Assembly: GCF_042685085.1 (NCBI RefSeq)
Contig: NZ_JBHUMM010000002.1
Location: 225,842-289,841, forward strand
Direction: 5' to 3'
DNA from: Marinicrinis sediminis
Lineage (GTDB): Bacteria > Bacillota > Bacilli > Paenibacillales > KCTC-33676
DNA length: 64,000 bases
Shown: one piece after another, positions 35,891 through 45,711 of the stretch
Layout of the letters: the number at the start of each line of letters is the position of its first letter
Position numbering within the stretch: the stretch's first letter is position 1
Made by a program: the position numbers and the translations under genes
Notes under the pieces: generated by a model
The model's database searches: none
Told to the model about the DNA's origin: nothing
The model's input: only the letters and a program-made list of their open reading frames with translations

Positions 35891-36922
35891 ATGAACACAG
35901 CCGCAGATCAACTCAAGCTGTTTTTACGCAATCAACAAGTGCTTGTCACAGGTGGAACCGGCTCAATCGGCAGAGAAATTGTCGCAAGCCTCCTGAAGCA
36001 TGGTGCCAGAAAGATTGTTATTTTCAACAAGGATGACAGCAAGCAATATTTACTGAAGCAAACATATGCAGGACTGCCCCATGTGCATTTTCTGCTTGGA
36101 GATATTCGGGATTATGAACGAGTGGAATTTGCGACCAGAGGGATGGATCTTATCTTTCACGCCGCTGCGCTCAAGCAGGTTCCGATCTGTGAAGAGCATC
36201 CCTTCGAAGCCGTAAAGACCAACGTACTCGGCAGTGAACATATCATTCGCGCCAGCATCGTTAACCAGGTACACAAGGTCGTGAACATCAGTACCGACAA
36301 AGCCGTCAATCCGACCAATACGATGGGGGCCAGCAAGCTGCTGGCGGAAAAACTGTTTAGTCAGGCCAACCAGATGCTGCATCCGTCCCGCACCCGATTT
36401 TGTTCGGTTCGCTTCGGCAACGTTCTGGGCTCCCGCGGGTCTGTCATTCCACTGTTTCTCCATCAGGTCAAAGCGCACAAGCCGTTGACCGTTACCGATT
36501 CGCGCATGACCCGTTTCTTTATGTCTATTCATCAGGCCGCCTATTTGACCCTCAAGGCTGCGCTGTACTGCTCGGGCGGCGAAACCTTTATTCTGAAAAT
36601 GGAATCGTTGCGGCTGAGTGATCTGTGCAAGGCCATGTCCCTCTTTTGCAAACAGGAACAGCTGCCGGAGCCCCATGTGCAGGTGATCGGGGTGAGACCG
36701 GGTGAGAAATTGCATGAAGAACTGCTCTCGGTGAAGGAAGTACGGCATTTATTTGAGGATGAAGAGCTATATGTGGTGTATCCCCCCGGCTTACAGCAAA
36801 AGGACAGTCAGCACTTTAAACCATCTGCCATTCAGGATTATCGTTCGGATCAGATTCAGCCGGCAACTCCTCGGAAATTGCTCGCGATCCTCAACCAATA
36901 TGAGCAGCAGGGCAAGGTTTGA
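35891..36922 (+). CDS. UDP-GlcNAc 4,6-dehydratase-like SDR (PseB/FlaA1 type)
   Basis: 343 aa extended SDR. NAD-binding TGGTGSIG lies at residues 20-27, GDIRD binds the cofactor adenine side, and AAALKQVP and NISTDKAVNP follow. The active-site MGASK carries Met in place of the usual Tyr, the hallmark of the PseB/FlaA1 nucleotide-sugar dehydratases. It would make a 4-keto-6-deoxy sugar, first step of pseudaminic acid or related surface sugars. First gene of the glycan cluster; aaggagg precedes its ATG and it overlaps the next gene. Confidence 0.88.
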   Translation: MNTAADQLKLFLRNQQVLVTGGTGSIGREIVASLLKHGARKIVIFNKDDSKQYLLKQTYAGLPHVHFLLGDIRDYERVEFATRGMDLIFHAAALKQVPICEEHPFEAVKTNVLGSEHIIRASIVNQVHKVVNISTDKAVNPTNTMGASKLLAEKLFSQANQMLHPSRTRFCSVRFGNVLGSRGSVIPLFLHQVKAHKPLTVTDSRMTRFFMSIHQAAYLTLKAALYCSGGETFILKMESLRLSDLCKAMSLFCKQEQLPEPHVQVIGVRPGEKLHEELLSVKEVRHLFEDEELYVVYPPGLQQKDSQHFKPSAIQDYRSDQIQPATPRKLLAILNQYEQQGKV

Positions 36923-38289
36923 TGATGAACCGACGAACGTCCATGATCTGGCAGTCCAGTCTGCATTTCTTGCATGTATACCGGAAGCTGCGCTTTCTCG
37001 GCGTTTCGCTTGCACCACTGCTGCTTCGAGATTTCCAGAAATACGCCTCTCTTCACCTTGCTGCCTTTCAGCGGGCGGGATTAACCCGCAAGCATGCAAA
37101 TCTAAGCAACATTCAGCGGGCCTGTACGCCCTATTTTCCAGTCTCCAGGCCGAACTATGCCCGGCCCGGCTATACGCTCGTTAAAGCCGATCTGTATGCC
37201 GTCACAGAAGGGATCTCGAAGGAGAAATTTGTCTACCTTGCTCATCATCGGCATGAATATGAACGGATGCGAAAAACGAAAGCATGCCGCCCGTTGCTGC
37301 TGCTGGATCAGCTCAAACCGGTTAAATGCTCTACGCACAAGGTGTGGAAACAGTTCAAGCACATCGTTTCATCTGCCAAAACTCCCGCTCCACTTCGAAG
37401 CCAGCCCTTCCAGCGGTGGATGAAGATCAGACTGCGAAAAGCGATGCTGCGACTTCGCAAGATGCAGACCTTGTTCAAGCGCTATGCGATCAAACGCACG
37501 ATCTATGGATCGACCCTCAATCGACATGGCAGTCTGGTGACCACCTATGCGCAAACCCGCCGGATTCCGACGTTGAACGTGCAGCATGGCATCTTCGGTC
37601 CTCTCGGTCATTTGCCTGTCAATGCCGATCTCAATTTCGTATGGGGTCGTTCCCATGCGGAGTACCTGCAATCGTTTGGGGCAAAGCCCGCTAACCTCAT
37701 CGTCAATGGTCCCCTGTTCTTTCGTAGCTGCAAACTTCGGCACCGTCAGGCTGCTCATGAGGCCTCCCTGTCTTCCGCCGACTCTCCCTTGCGTGTGCTG
37801 GTCGCTCTGCAACCGCTTGGGCGAACCTACAACAGGACTCTGATACGCATCATTGAACAGGCTGCCCGCTCGACGAGTTCACACATACAGCTGCAATACA
37901 AGCTACACCCCGATCATGGGGCAGGACGTCCTTACCGACGATACGTGCAGCGGCGACAATCCCGGCTTGTACCGCATGGACACATTCCGCTGGAATCGCT
38001 AATTGACGCATGCGACCTGGTCATCACACCGTATTCCTCTGTCGCCTTTGAAGGCATGATACAGCAAAAACCGGTGTTATTTTATCGAAAGCCGCCTCCC
38101 CTCTACTATCTGGAGCAGTCACCGATCTATTTTCGTGAAAGTGCGGCATTGCAATCCTGGCTGGCTGCTGCCCTGAAGGACAAATCCGCCCTGCAAGCCA
38201 TACAGGAACGTAACAAACCGAAGGATGCCTTGCCGGATCAGGCGGATTACAAACTGCGCATGTGGGAGACCATCCATGCACAGAGCTGA
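36922..38289 (+). CDS. GT-B-type surface-glycan transferase, paralogue 1
   Basis: About 455 aa; the ATG at 36922 overlaps the upstream TGA, and TTG or ATG three bases either side are possible. The N-terminal half is basic. The C-terminal half has TLNVQHGIFGPLGH, FVWGRSHAEYLQSFG, YKLHPDHG and CDLVITPYSSVAFEGMIQQKPVLFY, the layout of CDP-glycerol-phosphotransferase/KpsC/SpsB-like GT-B enzymes. It probably acts on a capsule, spore or cell-wall polymer. Donor unknown. Most distant of the four such proteins in this cluster. Confidence 0.6.
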   Translation: MMNRRTSMIWQSSLHFLHVYRKLRFLGVSLAPLLLRDFQKYASLHLAAFQRAGLTRKHANLSNIQRACTPYFPVSRPNYARPGYTLVKADLYAVTEGISKEKFVYLAHHRHEYERMRKTKACRPLLLLDQLKPVKCSTHKVWKQFKHIVSSAKTPAPLRSQPFQRWMKIRLRKAMLRLRKMQTLFKRYAIKRTIYGSTLNRHGSLVTTYAQTRRIPTLNVQHGIFGPLGHLPVNADLNFVWGRSHAEYLQSFGAKPANLIVNGPLFFRSCKLRHRQAAHEASLSSADSPLRVLVALQPLGRTYNRTLIRIIEQAARSTSSHIQLQYKLHPDHGAGRPYRRYVQRRQSRLVPHGHIPLESLIDACDLVITPYSSVAFEGMIQQKPVLFYRKPPPLYYLEQSPIYFRESAALQSWLAAALKDKSALQAIQERNKPKDALPDQADYKLRMWETIHAQS

Positions 38290-38348
38290 ATGTCTGCAAG
38301 GAAGAAGCCTCTGTCCGGGAGGCAATGGAGGGAATGGAGGGGATCGGA

Positions 38349-39062
38349 TTGAAGAAGCAGACGTGGCTGGCGATTATTCCTGCGCGAGGAGGCTCGAAGG
38401 GCGTTCCCAACAAGAACATTCGCAAACTGGGCGGTAAACCGTTAATCGCCTGGACGATTGAAGCCGCATTGCGAGCGACCAGACTCAGCCGCATCATCGT
38501 TACCACAGACAGTCCGTCCATCGCTGCCGCAGCGGTTCGCGCCGGTGTACCACACCCGCTGATTCGCCCCGCCTCTCTTGCCGCAGATGACACCCCGATG
38601 CGAGACGTCATTCTCCACACACTGGACCAGGTTGCCCAAACCGATAGCCAGCTTCCTGAAGGCTTCGTGCTTCTGCAACCGACCAGTCCCTTCCGCACCG
38701 CCGTTCACATTGATGAAGCGATCACGTTATTCGAAAGCCGTACCTGCCTGTCCGTCGTGGGGGTGACGCAGGCAAGCGAGCATCCCTATCTCATGAAACG
38801 GATAGATAAGCACGGGGCGCTGCGCAGCTTGTTCCCCACCGACAAATCCATCACACGCAGACAGGACTTTCCCCCCTACTATCTGGTCAACGGCAGCATC
38901 TATGCCTGTCAGACCGAAGCCTTCCTCGCCTGTGGAGAAGTGAAGGACTGTCAGCCTTGCTTGCCGTATGTCATGGATGCCTTTTGCTCGCTGGATATTG
39001 ACACCGAGCGGGACCTTCACCAGGCCCGCGTCCAGATGAGGCAGAAGAAAAATCGTGAATAG
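38349..39062 (+). CDS. CMP-sugar (acylneuraminate-type) cytidylyltransferase
   Basis: About 237 aa from the TTG at 38349, which follows ggagggg by six bases; the frame is open to 38262. The nucleotide loop IIPARGGSKGVPNKNIR is complete, followed by LQPTSPFRT, the metal-binding region and the end motif DIDTERDLHQA. It activates a nonulosonic or similar sugar with CTP, as NeuA or PseF do. With the PseB-like dehydratase it points to a pseudaminate-like product, though the middle enzymes are not in this window. Confidence 0.85.
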   Translation: MKKQTWLAIIPARGGSKGVPNKNIRKLGGKPLIAWTIEAALRATRLSRIIVTTDSPSIAAAAVRAGVPHPLIRPASLAADDTPMRDVILHTLDQVAQTDSQLPEGFVLLQPTSPFRTAVHIDEAITLFESRTCLSVVGVTQASEHPYLMKRIDKHGALRSLFPTDKSITRRQDFPPYYLVNGSIYACQTEAFLACGEVKDCQPCLPYVMDAFCSLDIDTERDLHQARVQMRQKKNRE

Positions 39063-39078
39063 CAAAGGAGGATGCAAG

Positions 39079-40542
39079 ATGTTTGGAGGCGAGACCATCA
39101 CCCCATACGTCACTTTGAAATACGGGCTGACCCAAGATTTTTTTGAAGCCTTTCAATCCCTGACCTACTGCGGTATCGAGATCCCGCTGGTATTGATGCG
39201 CAGTTATCATAAGCTGATTGAACCGGCGGTTGTGACCTGGTCCAGTCAGACCCAGCACGTTCGGAAACGCCATGTGTATCCGACGCGTTCCTTTGAAGCG
39301 CTGCAAAAAGTTCTTGATCGATCGCCCACTCCTGTTTCCCATGCTGCCAGCCCATCCAGACGAAAATCTGTACTGCTTCCCGGGAGACTGGCTTTTCTCG
39401 CCGTTCGTTCGCTTTCCAGACATCGTGTTATCCTGAGCGTTTCCAATATGTACGATCTTAAAGGGATTCGAGAGGTTCGGCTACCCGCCCATTTTCGGGT
39501 CTGGCATTTGCGAAGTGCCATGAAACAAGTGCGCGTCCCGGCATCGCATTTTGACCGCTATCGCAAACTCGCTCTGCAGCTGTTGGCAGACCAGCAGCAC
39601 CATCCGCTCTTTCAGCAGGATTTCTTTCGAAAGTGGCTGCTGCAGCAATTGCCTGGTGCCATGAAGCTGGTTCGTACAACGGATCATTTTCTTCGCCGTT
39701 CTTCCGTACGGGTCATCCTGGACTACGACACGACCGTCGTCCCGGGAGAAGTCTGGTCCCTGCTGAGCAAGAAATACCAGCTGCCGTACGTCTACTTGCA
39801 ATATCATATGCCTATGATTTATCCGTTGTTCCCCTTTCGCGCGGACTATTACTGCATGTGGGGCAAGCATTATCGGGAATGGCTGGAAAGGCACGGCGTT
39901 CCTGCTGCACGTATCCGTGAAATCGGCAGTATCCGTCTGGAAGGCACAACCCGAGGCAAATGGATGAACAAAAAGGAACTGTGTGCCAGACTGGATATTC
40001 CGGCACATCATCTGGTTATTGCCTTTGGCGGAAGAACAGATACACGAAGCAATGAACGGTTTCTGCGCTGGATGGTAAATGCGAGCACCGACCTGCCGAT
40101 CACGATCGTATACAAGCCCCACCCCAAGCATCCCCATCCGTACGACCACATCATCGGCCACTATGCCCATGCCCGGCTGTTCCCGGCTGACCTTCATCTT
40201 AATCATCTGCTCAGCGGCATGGATATGCTGGCCACCTTTCATTCTACGACTGGTGTGGAAGCCGCCCTTTTCCGCAAAAGTCTGATCAGCCTTCATGTAA
40301 AACCGCACGATGATTACTATGATCACTGTTCCATGTTCGCAAGAGCAAAGGCCGGCTCGATTGTGCATTCCGCGGAGGAACTGCGCACACTGCTGCATGC
40401 CCTTGTCCACGATGAGCAGAGGCGAGCGCAGCAGCAGGCTGCCACCAGAGCATTTCTGGCCGATATGATTCGGCTACCCGGCTCACCAGCCAAGCGAGTC
40501 AACGTACTCGTTTCCCATCTCATCTCCGGAAAGCTGCCATAA
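39079..40542 (+). CDS. GT-B-type surface-glycan transferase, paralogue 2
   Basis: 487 aa from the ATG at 39079 (MFGGETITPYVTLKYGL), with aaaggagg seven bases upstream. Shares length and all motifs with the next gene: LLPGRLAFLAVRSLSRH, VILDYDTTVVPGE, YVYLQYHMPM, CMWGKHYREWLE, IVYKPHPKHPHPYD and FHSTTGVEAALF. The C-terminal half resembles capsule/teichoic polymer transferases. Directly follows the CMP-sugar synthase. A tandem duplication produced this and the next gene. Confidence 0.6.
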   Translation: MFGGETITPYVTLKYGLTQDFFEAFQSLTYCGIEIPLVLMRSYHKLIEPAVVTWSSQTQHVRKRHVYPTRSFEALQKVLDRSPTPVSHAASPSRRKSVLLPGRLAFLAVRSLSRHRVILSVSNMYDLKGIREVRLPAHFRVWHLRSAMKQVRVPASHFDRYRKLALQLLADQQHHPLFQQDFFRKWLLQQLPGAMKLVRTTDHFLRRSSVRVILDYDTTVVPGEVWSLLSKKYQLPYVYLQYHMPMIYPLFPFRADYYCMWGKHYREWLERHGVPAARIREIGSIRLEGTTRGKWMNKKELCARLDIPAHHLVIAFGGRTDTRSNERFLRWMVNASTDLPITIVYKPHPKHPHPYDHIIGHYAHARLFPADLHLNHLLSGMDMLATFHSTTGVEAALFRKSLISLHVKPHDDYYDHCSMFARAKAGSIVHSAEELRTLLHALVHDEQRRAQQQAATRAFLADMIRLPGSPAKRVNVLVSHLISGKLP

Positions 40543-40557
40543 GAGGAGGACGCCACT

Positions 40558-42042
40558 ATGTTCGGGGGAGACCACATCTCACCATATGTCATTATGAAGT
40601 ACGGTCTGACGCAGGAGTTTTTTGAATTGTTTCATCCGATATCGTATTGCGGCGTTGAGATCCCGCTGTTTCTCATGCGCAATTTCCATCAATATATCGA
40701 ACCGATGCTGCGTCAATGGTCGGAGGACGTCAAACTCACCCAGCAAAAATGTAAGCAGTACCGACACCATACCTTTCCGGGCATGCAGCAGGTACTCGAT
40801 CGTTCCCCCCAGCCTGCCCTGGAACTGACGCTTCCCGTCCGGCGGCAACGTGTGCTGCTCCCTGGACGGATCGCCTATGTCGCGACCCGATCCCTCTCAC
40901 GCCATGCCGTCACCTTGCTCATCTCCAATTCGTATGATGTCAGAGGGGTTCGGGCGCAGAAGCTGCCCAGGCACTTTAAGATCTGGAATTTCAGAAATCA
41001 GTTCCTGAACATCCAGATTCCGCCTGAACATCTGCAAATTCTGAAACAACGGATGAATGTGCTTTTTCAGAAGCACGCCAAACATCCGGTATTTGGCCTT
41101 CCTGCCTTTCAAGACTGGATGAGAAAGCAGACAACGTTCAAAATCAGGCAACTGGCGGCAGCAGACTACTTGCTGCGCAGTCAACCGATCGGGGTCATTC
41201 TCGATTATGATACGTCCGTCATCCCGGGCGATATTCTGACCCTGCTCGCTGCCAAGTATCAAATTCCATATGTATTTCTTCAATATCATATGCCTATGTT
41301 TGAACCGCTTTTTCCGTTCCGCGCCTCCTACTATTGCATGTGGGGCAAGAACTATCGGGAATGGCTTGAAGACAAGGGCGTTCCAGCAGACAAAATCCGT
41401 GAGATTGGCAGCATTCGATTCGAGGGCGCACTGAAAGGAAAGTGGATGAGCCGCACTCAGCTCTGCAACAGGTTTCATATTCCGAGGCATCATCTGATCA
41501 TCGCCTACACCGCCCAGACCCATCTCGAGACGAATCGTATGTTTTTGAGCTGGCTCATGCAGGCAAGCCAGCATTTGCCGGTTACGATCATGCTCAAGCT
41601 TCATCCCAAAGATACGCATTCCTATGATGATTTCCTGTCTACCTACTCCCAGATCCGGCTGTATCCGTCCAGTCTGTCTCTCTATCATTTGCTAAACGGC
41701 ATGGATGTGCTGGCTACTGTCAATTCAACCACAGCTGTCGAAGCGGCCATGTTCAAAAAAGGGATTATCGTGCTGCAATCAGATACCTTGAGTGATCCGT
41801 ATGATCTCTTGTCTACGCTGGCCAAAGCAAAGGCCGGGTTCACCGTCCAGTCTGTCCAGATGCTGCGTGAGAAACTGCAACTGCTCATCAACAGCGAAGA
41901 GGCCAAAGCCAGCTTAGCAGCGGCGGGGACGGCATTCCTGCACAACATGATTCGTGTACCTGGCTCTCCAGCTAACCGGGTGCGAAGTATGGTCGATCAT
42001 CTTCTCCGAAAACCGACCGATGGAAAGGAGGAATCAGGATGA
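40558..42042 (+). CDS. GT-B-type surface-glycan transferase, paralogue 3
   Basis: 494 aa, sister of the preceding protein (well over half identical by eye), starting MFGGDHISPYVIMKYGL with gaggagg upstream. It keeps LLPGRIAYVATRSLSRH, VILDYDTSVIPGD, YVFLQYHMPMFEPL, CMWGKNYREWLE, LKLHPKD and VNSTTAVEAAMF. In the position where the sister has YKPHPKHP it has LKLHPKDT, so donor contacts may differ. Stop overlaps the next start (ATGA). Confidence 0.6.
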   Translation: MFGGDHISPYVIMKYGLTQEFFELFHPISYCGVEIPLFLMRNFHQYIEPMLRQWSEDVKLTQQKCKQYRHHTFPGMQQVLDRSPQPALELTLPVRRQRVLLPGRIAYVATRSLSRHAVTLLISNSYDVRGVRAQKLPRHFKIWNFRNQFLNIQIPPEHLQILKQRMNVLFQKHAKHPVFGLPAFQDWMRKQTTFKIRQLAAADYLLRSQPIGVILDYDTSVIPGDILTLLAAKYQIPYVFLQYHMPMFEPLFPFRASYYCMWGKNYREWLEDKGVPADKIREIGSIRFEGALKGKWMSRTQLCNRFHIPRHHLIIAYTAQTHLETNRMFLSWLMQASQHLPVTIMLKLHPKDTHSYDDFLSTYSQIRLYPSSLSLYHLLNGMDVLATVNSTTAVEAAMFKKGIIVLQSDTLSDPYDLLSTLAKAKAGFTVQSVQMLREKLQLLINSEEAKASLAAAGTAFLHNMIRVPGSPANRVRSMVDHLLRKPTDGKEESG

Positions 42043-44399
42043 ACATGGCCCAGTACCGAGCTTTCCAACTGACGAGCACTTTTTTTACCCTGTTCGATCA
42101 TGTGCGCTACAAGCAGGTTCCCCTGCTGCGTGCACTCGCGTATGAGTTTCACCGCAAGGCCGTGCTGTATTATGAACCGATGAAGCCAGCCCGGTTGACT
42201 GCCCAGCATGTACACAAACTGTATGACATGCTTGTGGCCCAGGATCGCGTTCTGCCCGTTCCTTATCATCCTAAACCCGGCACTTCAGAGAAAATCGTAT
42301 TCGGTTCTCTTGCCAATTATGGCTTCCAGCTTCCTGCCCACAAATTCATTCTCTGTCTGGATGGCAGTCAGCGGCGTAAATCTCCCTGCTATGTGCCTGA
42401 AGCGATGGCCCCTCTGAACACGCGCTCGTTCCCCTTTCTGGTGCGGCAAATCAAGGCCGTACTGCGAAGAAAAAACATGCATCCATTTTTCCGGAAACGC
42501 TGGGTTTTCCCCTGGCTGAAAGCTCGTCTTCCCTCGCTGATGCGCAAAGTGGACGGCATCGAAAGGCTGATGAATCTGACCTATGTGCGCGGCATTATCC
42601 AATCTTCCTCGGTCAACCCCGTAGGCTACCTGCTCGTGCATATGGGCAAACAGCGCAAAATCCCGACGATAAACATCCAGTATGGATTGATCGACTTTTA
42701 CCAGACCTTATCCACGAATGCCGACTACTATTTTGCCTGGGGGCACACACACAAGAACCGACTGATGCACTACGGCACGCCTGCTTCCAAAATCCAGCTA
42801 ATGGGCAATGCCCGCTTCGATCCCATCTTCACACAAACATGGATGGACAAAACACAGCTCGCCAGCCGACTGAAGTTCCCTGCTAACAAAACGGTCTTCT
42901 TCTATCCCGAACAGCCTGATCTGCCCGAACACAATAAAATCGTCGTCAACAAAATCATCAAGGCCCTGCTTCCTTACAGCAAGCACGTCATCCTGCTGGT
43001 GAAGAAGCATCCCAACCAGAAGCAGAGCGGACTGACCCTGGCCCTGCGCAGAAAATATCCATTTGCCAAACTCATCCCGCATGGCGCTATTCATCTATAT
43101 GATCTGATCCACGGTTCCAACGCACTGCTCATTCAGTATTCCACGGTCGGACTGGAAGGCATGCTGTTTCAAAAGCCAGTCATCGCCCTCACCTTCTTCC
43201 CGAATCGCAAGCGCAAGGAATATTCCTATTACTCTTCCAGCCCGGCTATTACATCCGCCAGAGGGCAGTCCCAATTGAATGCGATTATTAGGCAATACCT
43301 GAAGTCTCAGCGTTACCGAAATCAAATGATGAACAGACAGAACCTCTACCGGGAACAGGCTTACAGCGGTACCCTGTCCTCGACCCGGATTCGTAATTTC
43401 GTAGAAGCAGTCAGCGGGATGAAGATCAACCGCACCGTCGCCATCTTGCCTGCATTCGCTGAATCGGCCCTGTATACCCGAACACTTGGCGGTTTTCCTT
43501 TCCTACTGCACAGTATTCACGCTGCCAAAAGCAGTCGGTGGATCGATGAGGTCCTCGTCATTACCCAGGACCCGCGGGTACATGACATCGCCCGTCTGGC
43601 CAACGTAACGGCCATCATGACCTCCCCCATGGACCCGTATCCCTATGCGGCGCCTATGTTGCAAACTTGTCTGCACACCCTTCGGTCTCTCAAGCGAACA
43701 GACCAGCCGCCATTTGAAAATATGATTATCCTTGATCCGTTGTATCCGCTGCTGCAAGCCAGACAGCTTGATCACGCACTGCGTGCCTTTTCGTCGAGAC
43801 TGGCCGACTCCATGATGGCGATCGCGCCAGCATCCAGGCTACCTTCACCGCACCAATTTTCGACGGCAGACTATCCGACCCTGCACTGGACGATCGAGGG
43901 AACGAAACATAGTCCCACGGGTGCTCTATTTATGCTGAAAACGGTCATGGCTGAACAGAAGCAGGCCCTCATCGGCCATCGGACTTTACCGCACATCATT
44001 GCACCTGAAGAGGGGAATCGGCCCATCGTGACTGAAAAAGATTGCGCTTATGCAGAGGACATTTTACAGGGAAGAAGACGAGCCATTCTGCTTCAGGTCA
44101 GAAAGCGACGGGCGATTATGGTCTGGAGGCAAAAAAGAAGAAAAGCACACCAATTGCAAAAACGACGGGCCATCCTGCGCAGAAGAAGCCTTCTGCAACG
44201 TACGTTGCAATTGCGTAAAAAAAACGCCAGCTCGCTCTCGCTAATCAGGCACAACAGCTTAGGCAAAAGCGTCTTCGACCCGTTCTTCCGAGACGACAGA
44301 AACCAAAGCGAACAGCAGTCGGACCACGTGTTCAAAAGAGGCCTTCAAAACCTTCTCGTCAGAGAAGGAGGAAAAGATAATGGACAATTGCACCTTTAA
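42039..44399 (+). CDS. Fusion of GT-B-type transferase and decayed cytidylyltransferase domain
   Basis: 786 aa. Residues 1-460 form a GT-B-type domain like its neighbours (INIQYGLIDFYQTL, YYFAWGHTHKNRL, LLVKKHPNQKQ, LIQYSTVGLEGMLFQKPV). Residues 465-670 resemble the CMP-sugar synthase fold of 38349-39062 (AILPAFAESALYTRTLGGFPFLLHSI, IILDPLYPL, IVTEKDCAYAEDIL), but the catalytic PARGGSK loop reads PAFAES, so nucleotide transfer is doubtful. The tail is extremely Arg/Lys-rich, with an A8 run at 44217-44224 where a -1 shift would continue in the same basic composition to a stop at 44380. An ATGA overlap couples it to the gene before. Confidence 0.6.
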   Translation: MNMAQYRAFQLTSTFFTLFDHVRYKQVPLLRALAYEFHRKAVLYYEPMKPARLTAQHVHKLYDMLVAQDRVLPVPYHPKPGTSEKIVFGSLANYGFQLPAHKFILCLDGSQRRKSPCYVPEAMAPLNTRSFPFLVRQIKAVLRRKNMHPFFRKRWVFPWLKARLPSLMRKVDGIERLMNLTYVRGIIQSSSVNPVGYLLVHMGKQRKIPTINIQYGLIDFYQTLSTNADYYFAWGHTHKNRLMHYGTPASKIQLMGNARFDPIFTQTWMDKTQLASRLKFPANKTVFFYPEQPDLPEHNKIVVNKIIKALLPYSKHVILLVKKHPNQKQSGLTLALRRKYPFAKLIPHGAIHLYDLIHGSNALLIQYSTVGLEGMLFQKPVIALTFFPNRKRKEYSYYSSSPAITSARGQSQLNAIIRQYLKSQRYRNQMMNRQNLYREQAYSGTLSSTRIRNFVEAVSGMKINRTVAILPAFAESALYTRTLGGFPFLLHSIHAAKSSRWIDEVLVITQDPRVHDIARLANVTAIMTSPMDPYPYAAPMLQTCLHTLRSLKRTDQPPFENMIILDPLYPLLQARQLDHALRAFSSRLADSMMAIAPASRLPSPHQFSTADYPTLHWTIEGTKHSPTGALFMLKTVMAEQKQALIGHRTLPHIIAPEEGNRPIVTEKDCAYAEDILQGRRRAILLQVRKRRAIMVWRQKRRKAHQLQKRRAILRRRSLLQRTLQLRKKNASSLSLIRHNSLGKSVFDPFFRDDRNQSEQQSDHVFKRGLQNLLVREGGKDNGQLHL

Positions 44400-44404
44400 G
44401 AAGC

Positions 44405-44453
44405 TTCCACCCCTATCGAATGTATAGGAAGTGGAACTCTTAGAGGTGTTTTT
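44405..44453 (+). terminator. Possible terminator of the glycan cluster
   Basis: ttccac/gtggaa and cctat/atagg stack into one hairpin (44405-44436), but the T run comes 13 nt later (44449-44453). Weak as an intrinsic terminator. Confidence 0.35.
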
Positions 44454-44601
44454 GCGTCTATGTCGTTTCACAATTTGATGCTGACATGTACATTGTCCCC
44501 GATATCGATGGGAGTGCGGTGGCAGTGAAAAAGAATCAATTTGGTTGGTATCCCAAGGCCCGCCCCTTGATTTTTGATCTCGTATGCTTGAAGGGACTGG
44601 G

Positions 44602-45483
44602 TAAAGTGTCTTACTACGTTCAGATAAAACAAGGCTCAAAATGATCGGCATGCCAGCCCTTTTTCTTTATATCCCATTACGTTCAGATAAAACGTCAGCC
44701 GGTCACGTTGCGTATGTTCGATGAGTACGCTTTATATCCCACTACGTTCAGATAAAACCAAAATGATGCAAGAAAAAAGACATGGCTTCAAATCTACTTT
44801 ATATCCCACTACGTTCAGATAAAACTGAGCCGACAATGCATGATTGACGGTTTTTTTGTACTTTATATCCATCTACGTTCAGATAAAACTCGATATTTTT
44901 AATACTATCTGGCGTGAAATCCTCCTTTATATCCCACTACGTTCAGATAAAACGGATCTCCACCGCCGCCGCTGCCCTGCACAATATACTTTATATCCCA
45001 CTACGTTCAGATAAAACTCGCTTTCAAAAGAAAAAAGACCATTTTCAACTGCCTTTATATCCCACTACGTTCAGATAAAACGGTCGAAGATGATTTGGAT
45101 TTAAAAGATCTTGATTACTTTATATCCCACTACGTTCAGATAAAACTCTGTTCTAATGGTGTTCAGTACCACGTGATTGTATGACTTTATATCCCACTAC
45201 GTTCAGATAAAACCATTGAAAACTAAATATTGTTAGTGGTAAAGTTCCATTACTTTATATCCCACTACGTTCAGATAAAACCCAGGATCTTACCGTCATT
45301 GAAAGGCTGAGGTTTGAAACTTTATATCCCACTACGTTCAGATAAAACAAGACTGTGTTTTTTACTGCCTGTGCAGCGGCGTACACGACTTTATATCCCA
45401 CTACGTTCAGATAAAACTCAACAGAGACAAGATACGGCAATATGACTTTTACTTCTTTATATCCCACTACGTTCAGATAAAAC
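44602..45483 (-). CRISPR. CRISPR array 1, type I-B, 14 repeats
   Basis: 29-bp repeats in the minus orientation, starting GTTTTATCTGAACGTAGTGG and ending GATATAAAG. Repeat left ends are 44602, 44665, 44730, 44797, 44861, 44925, 44989, 45053, 45118, 45185, 45253, 45320, 45389 and 45455. Spacers are about 34-40 bp. The leader is at the right (45484 on), next to cas2. The leftmost repeat (44602-44630) keeps only its first 18 bases, the usual decay at the leader-distal end; 44665 (GTAATGGG) and 44861 (GTAGATGG) carry substitutions. Confidence 0.99.
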
Positions 45484-45630
45484 CCTATATTTCAACATCT
45501 TGAGATCCCTTATAGGACAAGGGATTTCGAGTATCGGCCATACAACAATCATTTGCCATTTTGCAGTGGATCGGGAGTCGTGTTTTTTGAAATCATGAAG
45601 AATTGCTCAGATCCCTTGCTGTACAAGGCA
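45484..45630 (-). promoter_or_regulatory. Leader of CRISPR array 1
   Basis: About 145 bp immediately before the first repeat, nearly identical in inverted orientation to 54418-54564. It contains two inverted repeats of GGGAT type (ATCCCTTGTCCTATAAGGGAT next to the array, and one further out). Leaders hold the array promoter and the Cas1-Cas2 integration signals. No gene lies between here and cas2 (45712). Confidence 0.85.
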
Positions 45631-45711
45631 TTTAAGGACTAATAACCAAAAAGCGATTCACTGCACTTTTACGTTGCCTGTTACCATCATCTTAACTTTA
45701 TGCCATTTTCT

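Noticed and set aside
44050..44244. Alternative ORF near the end of the fusion gene
   Set aside because: Its frame is not the one continuing the basic tail and it has no ribosome site; the A8 slippage reading explains the region better.
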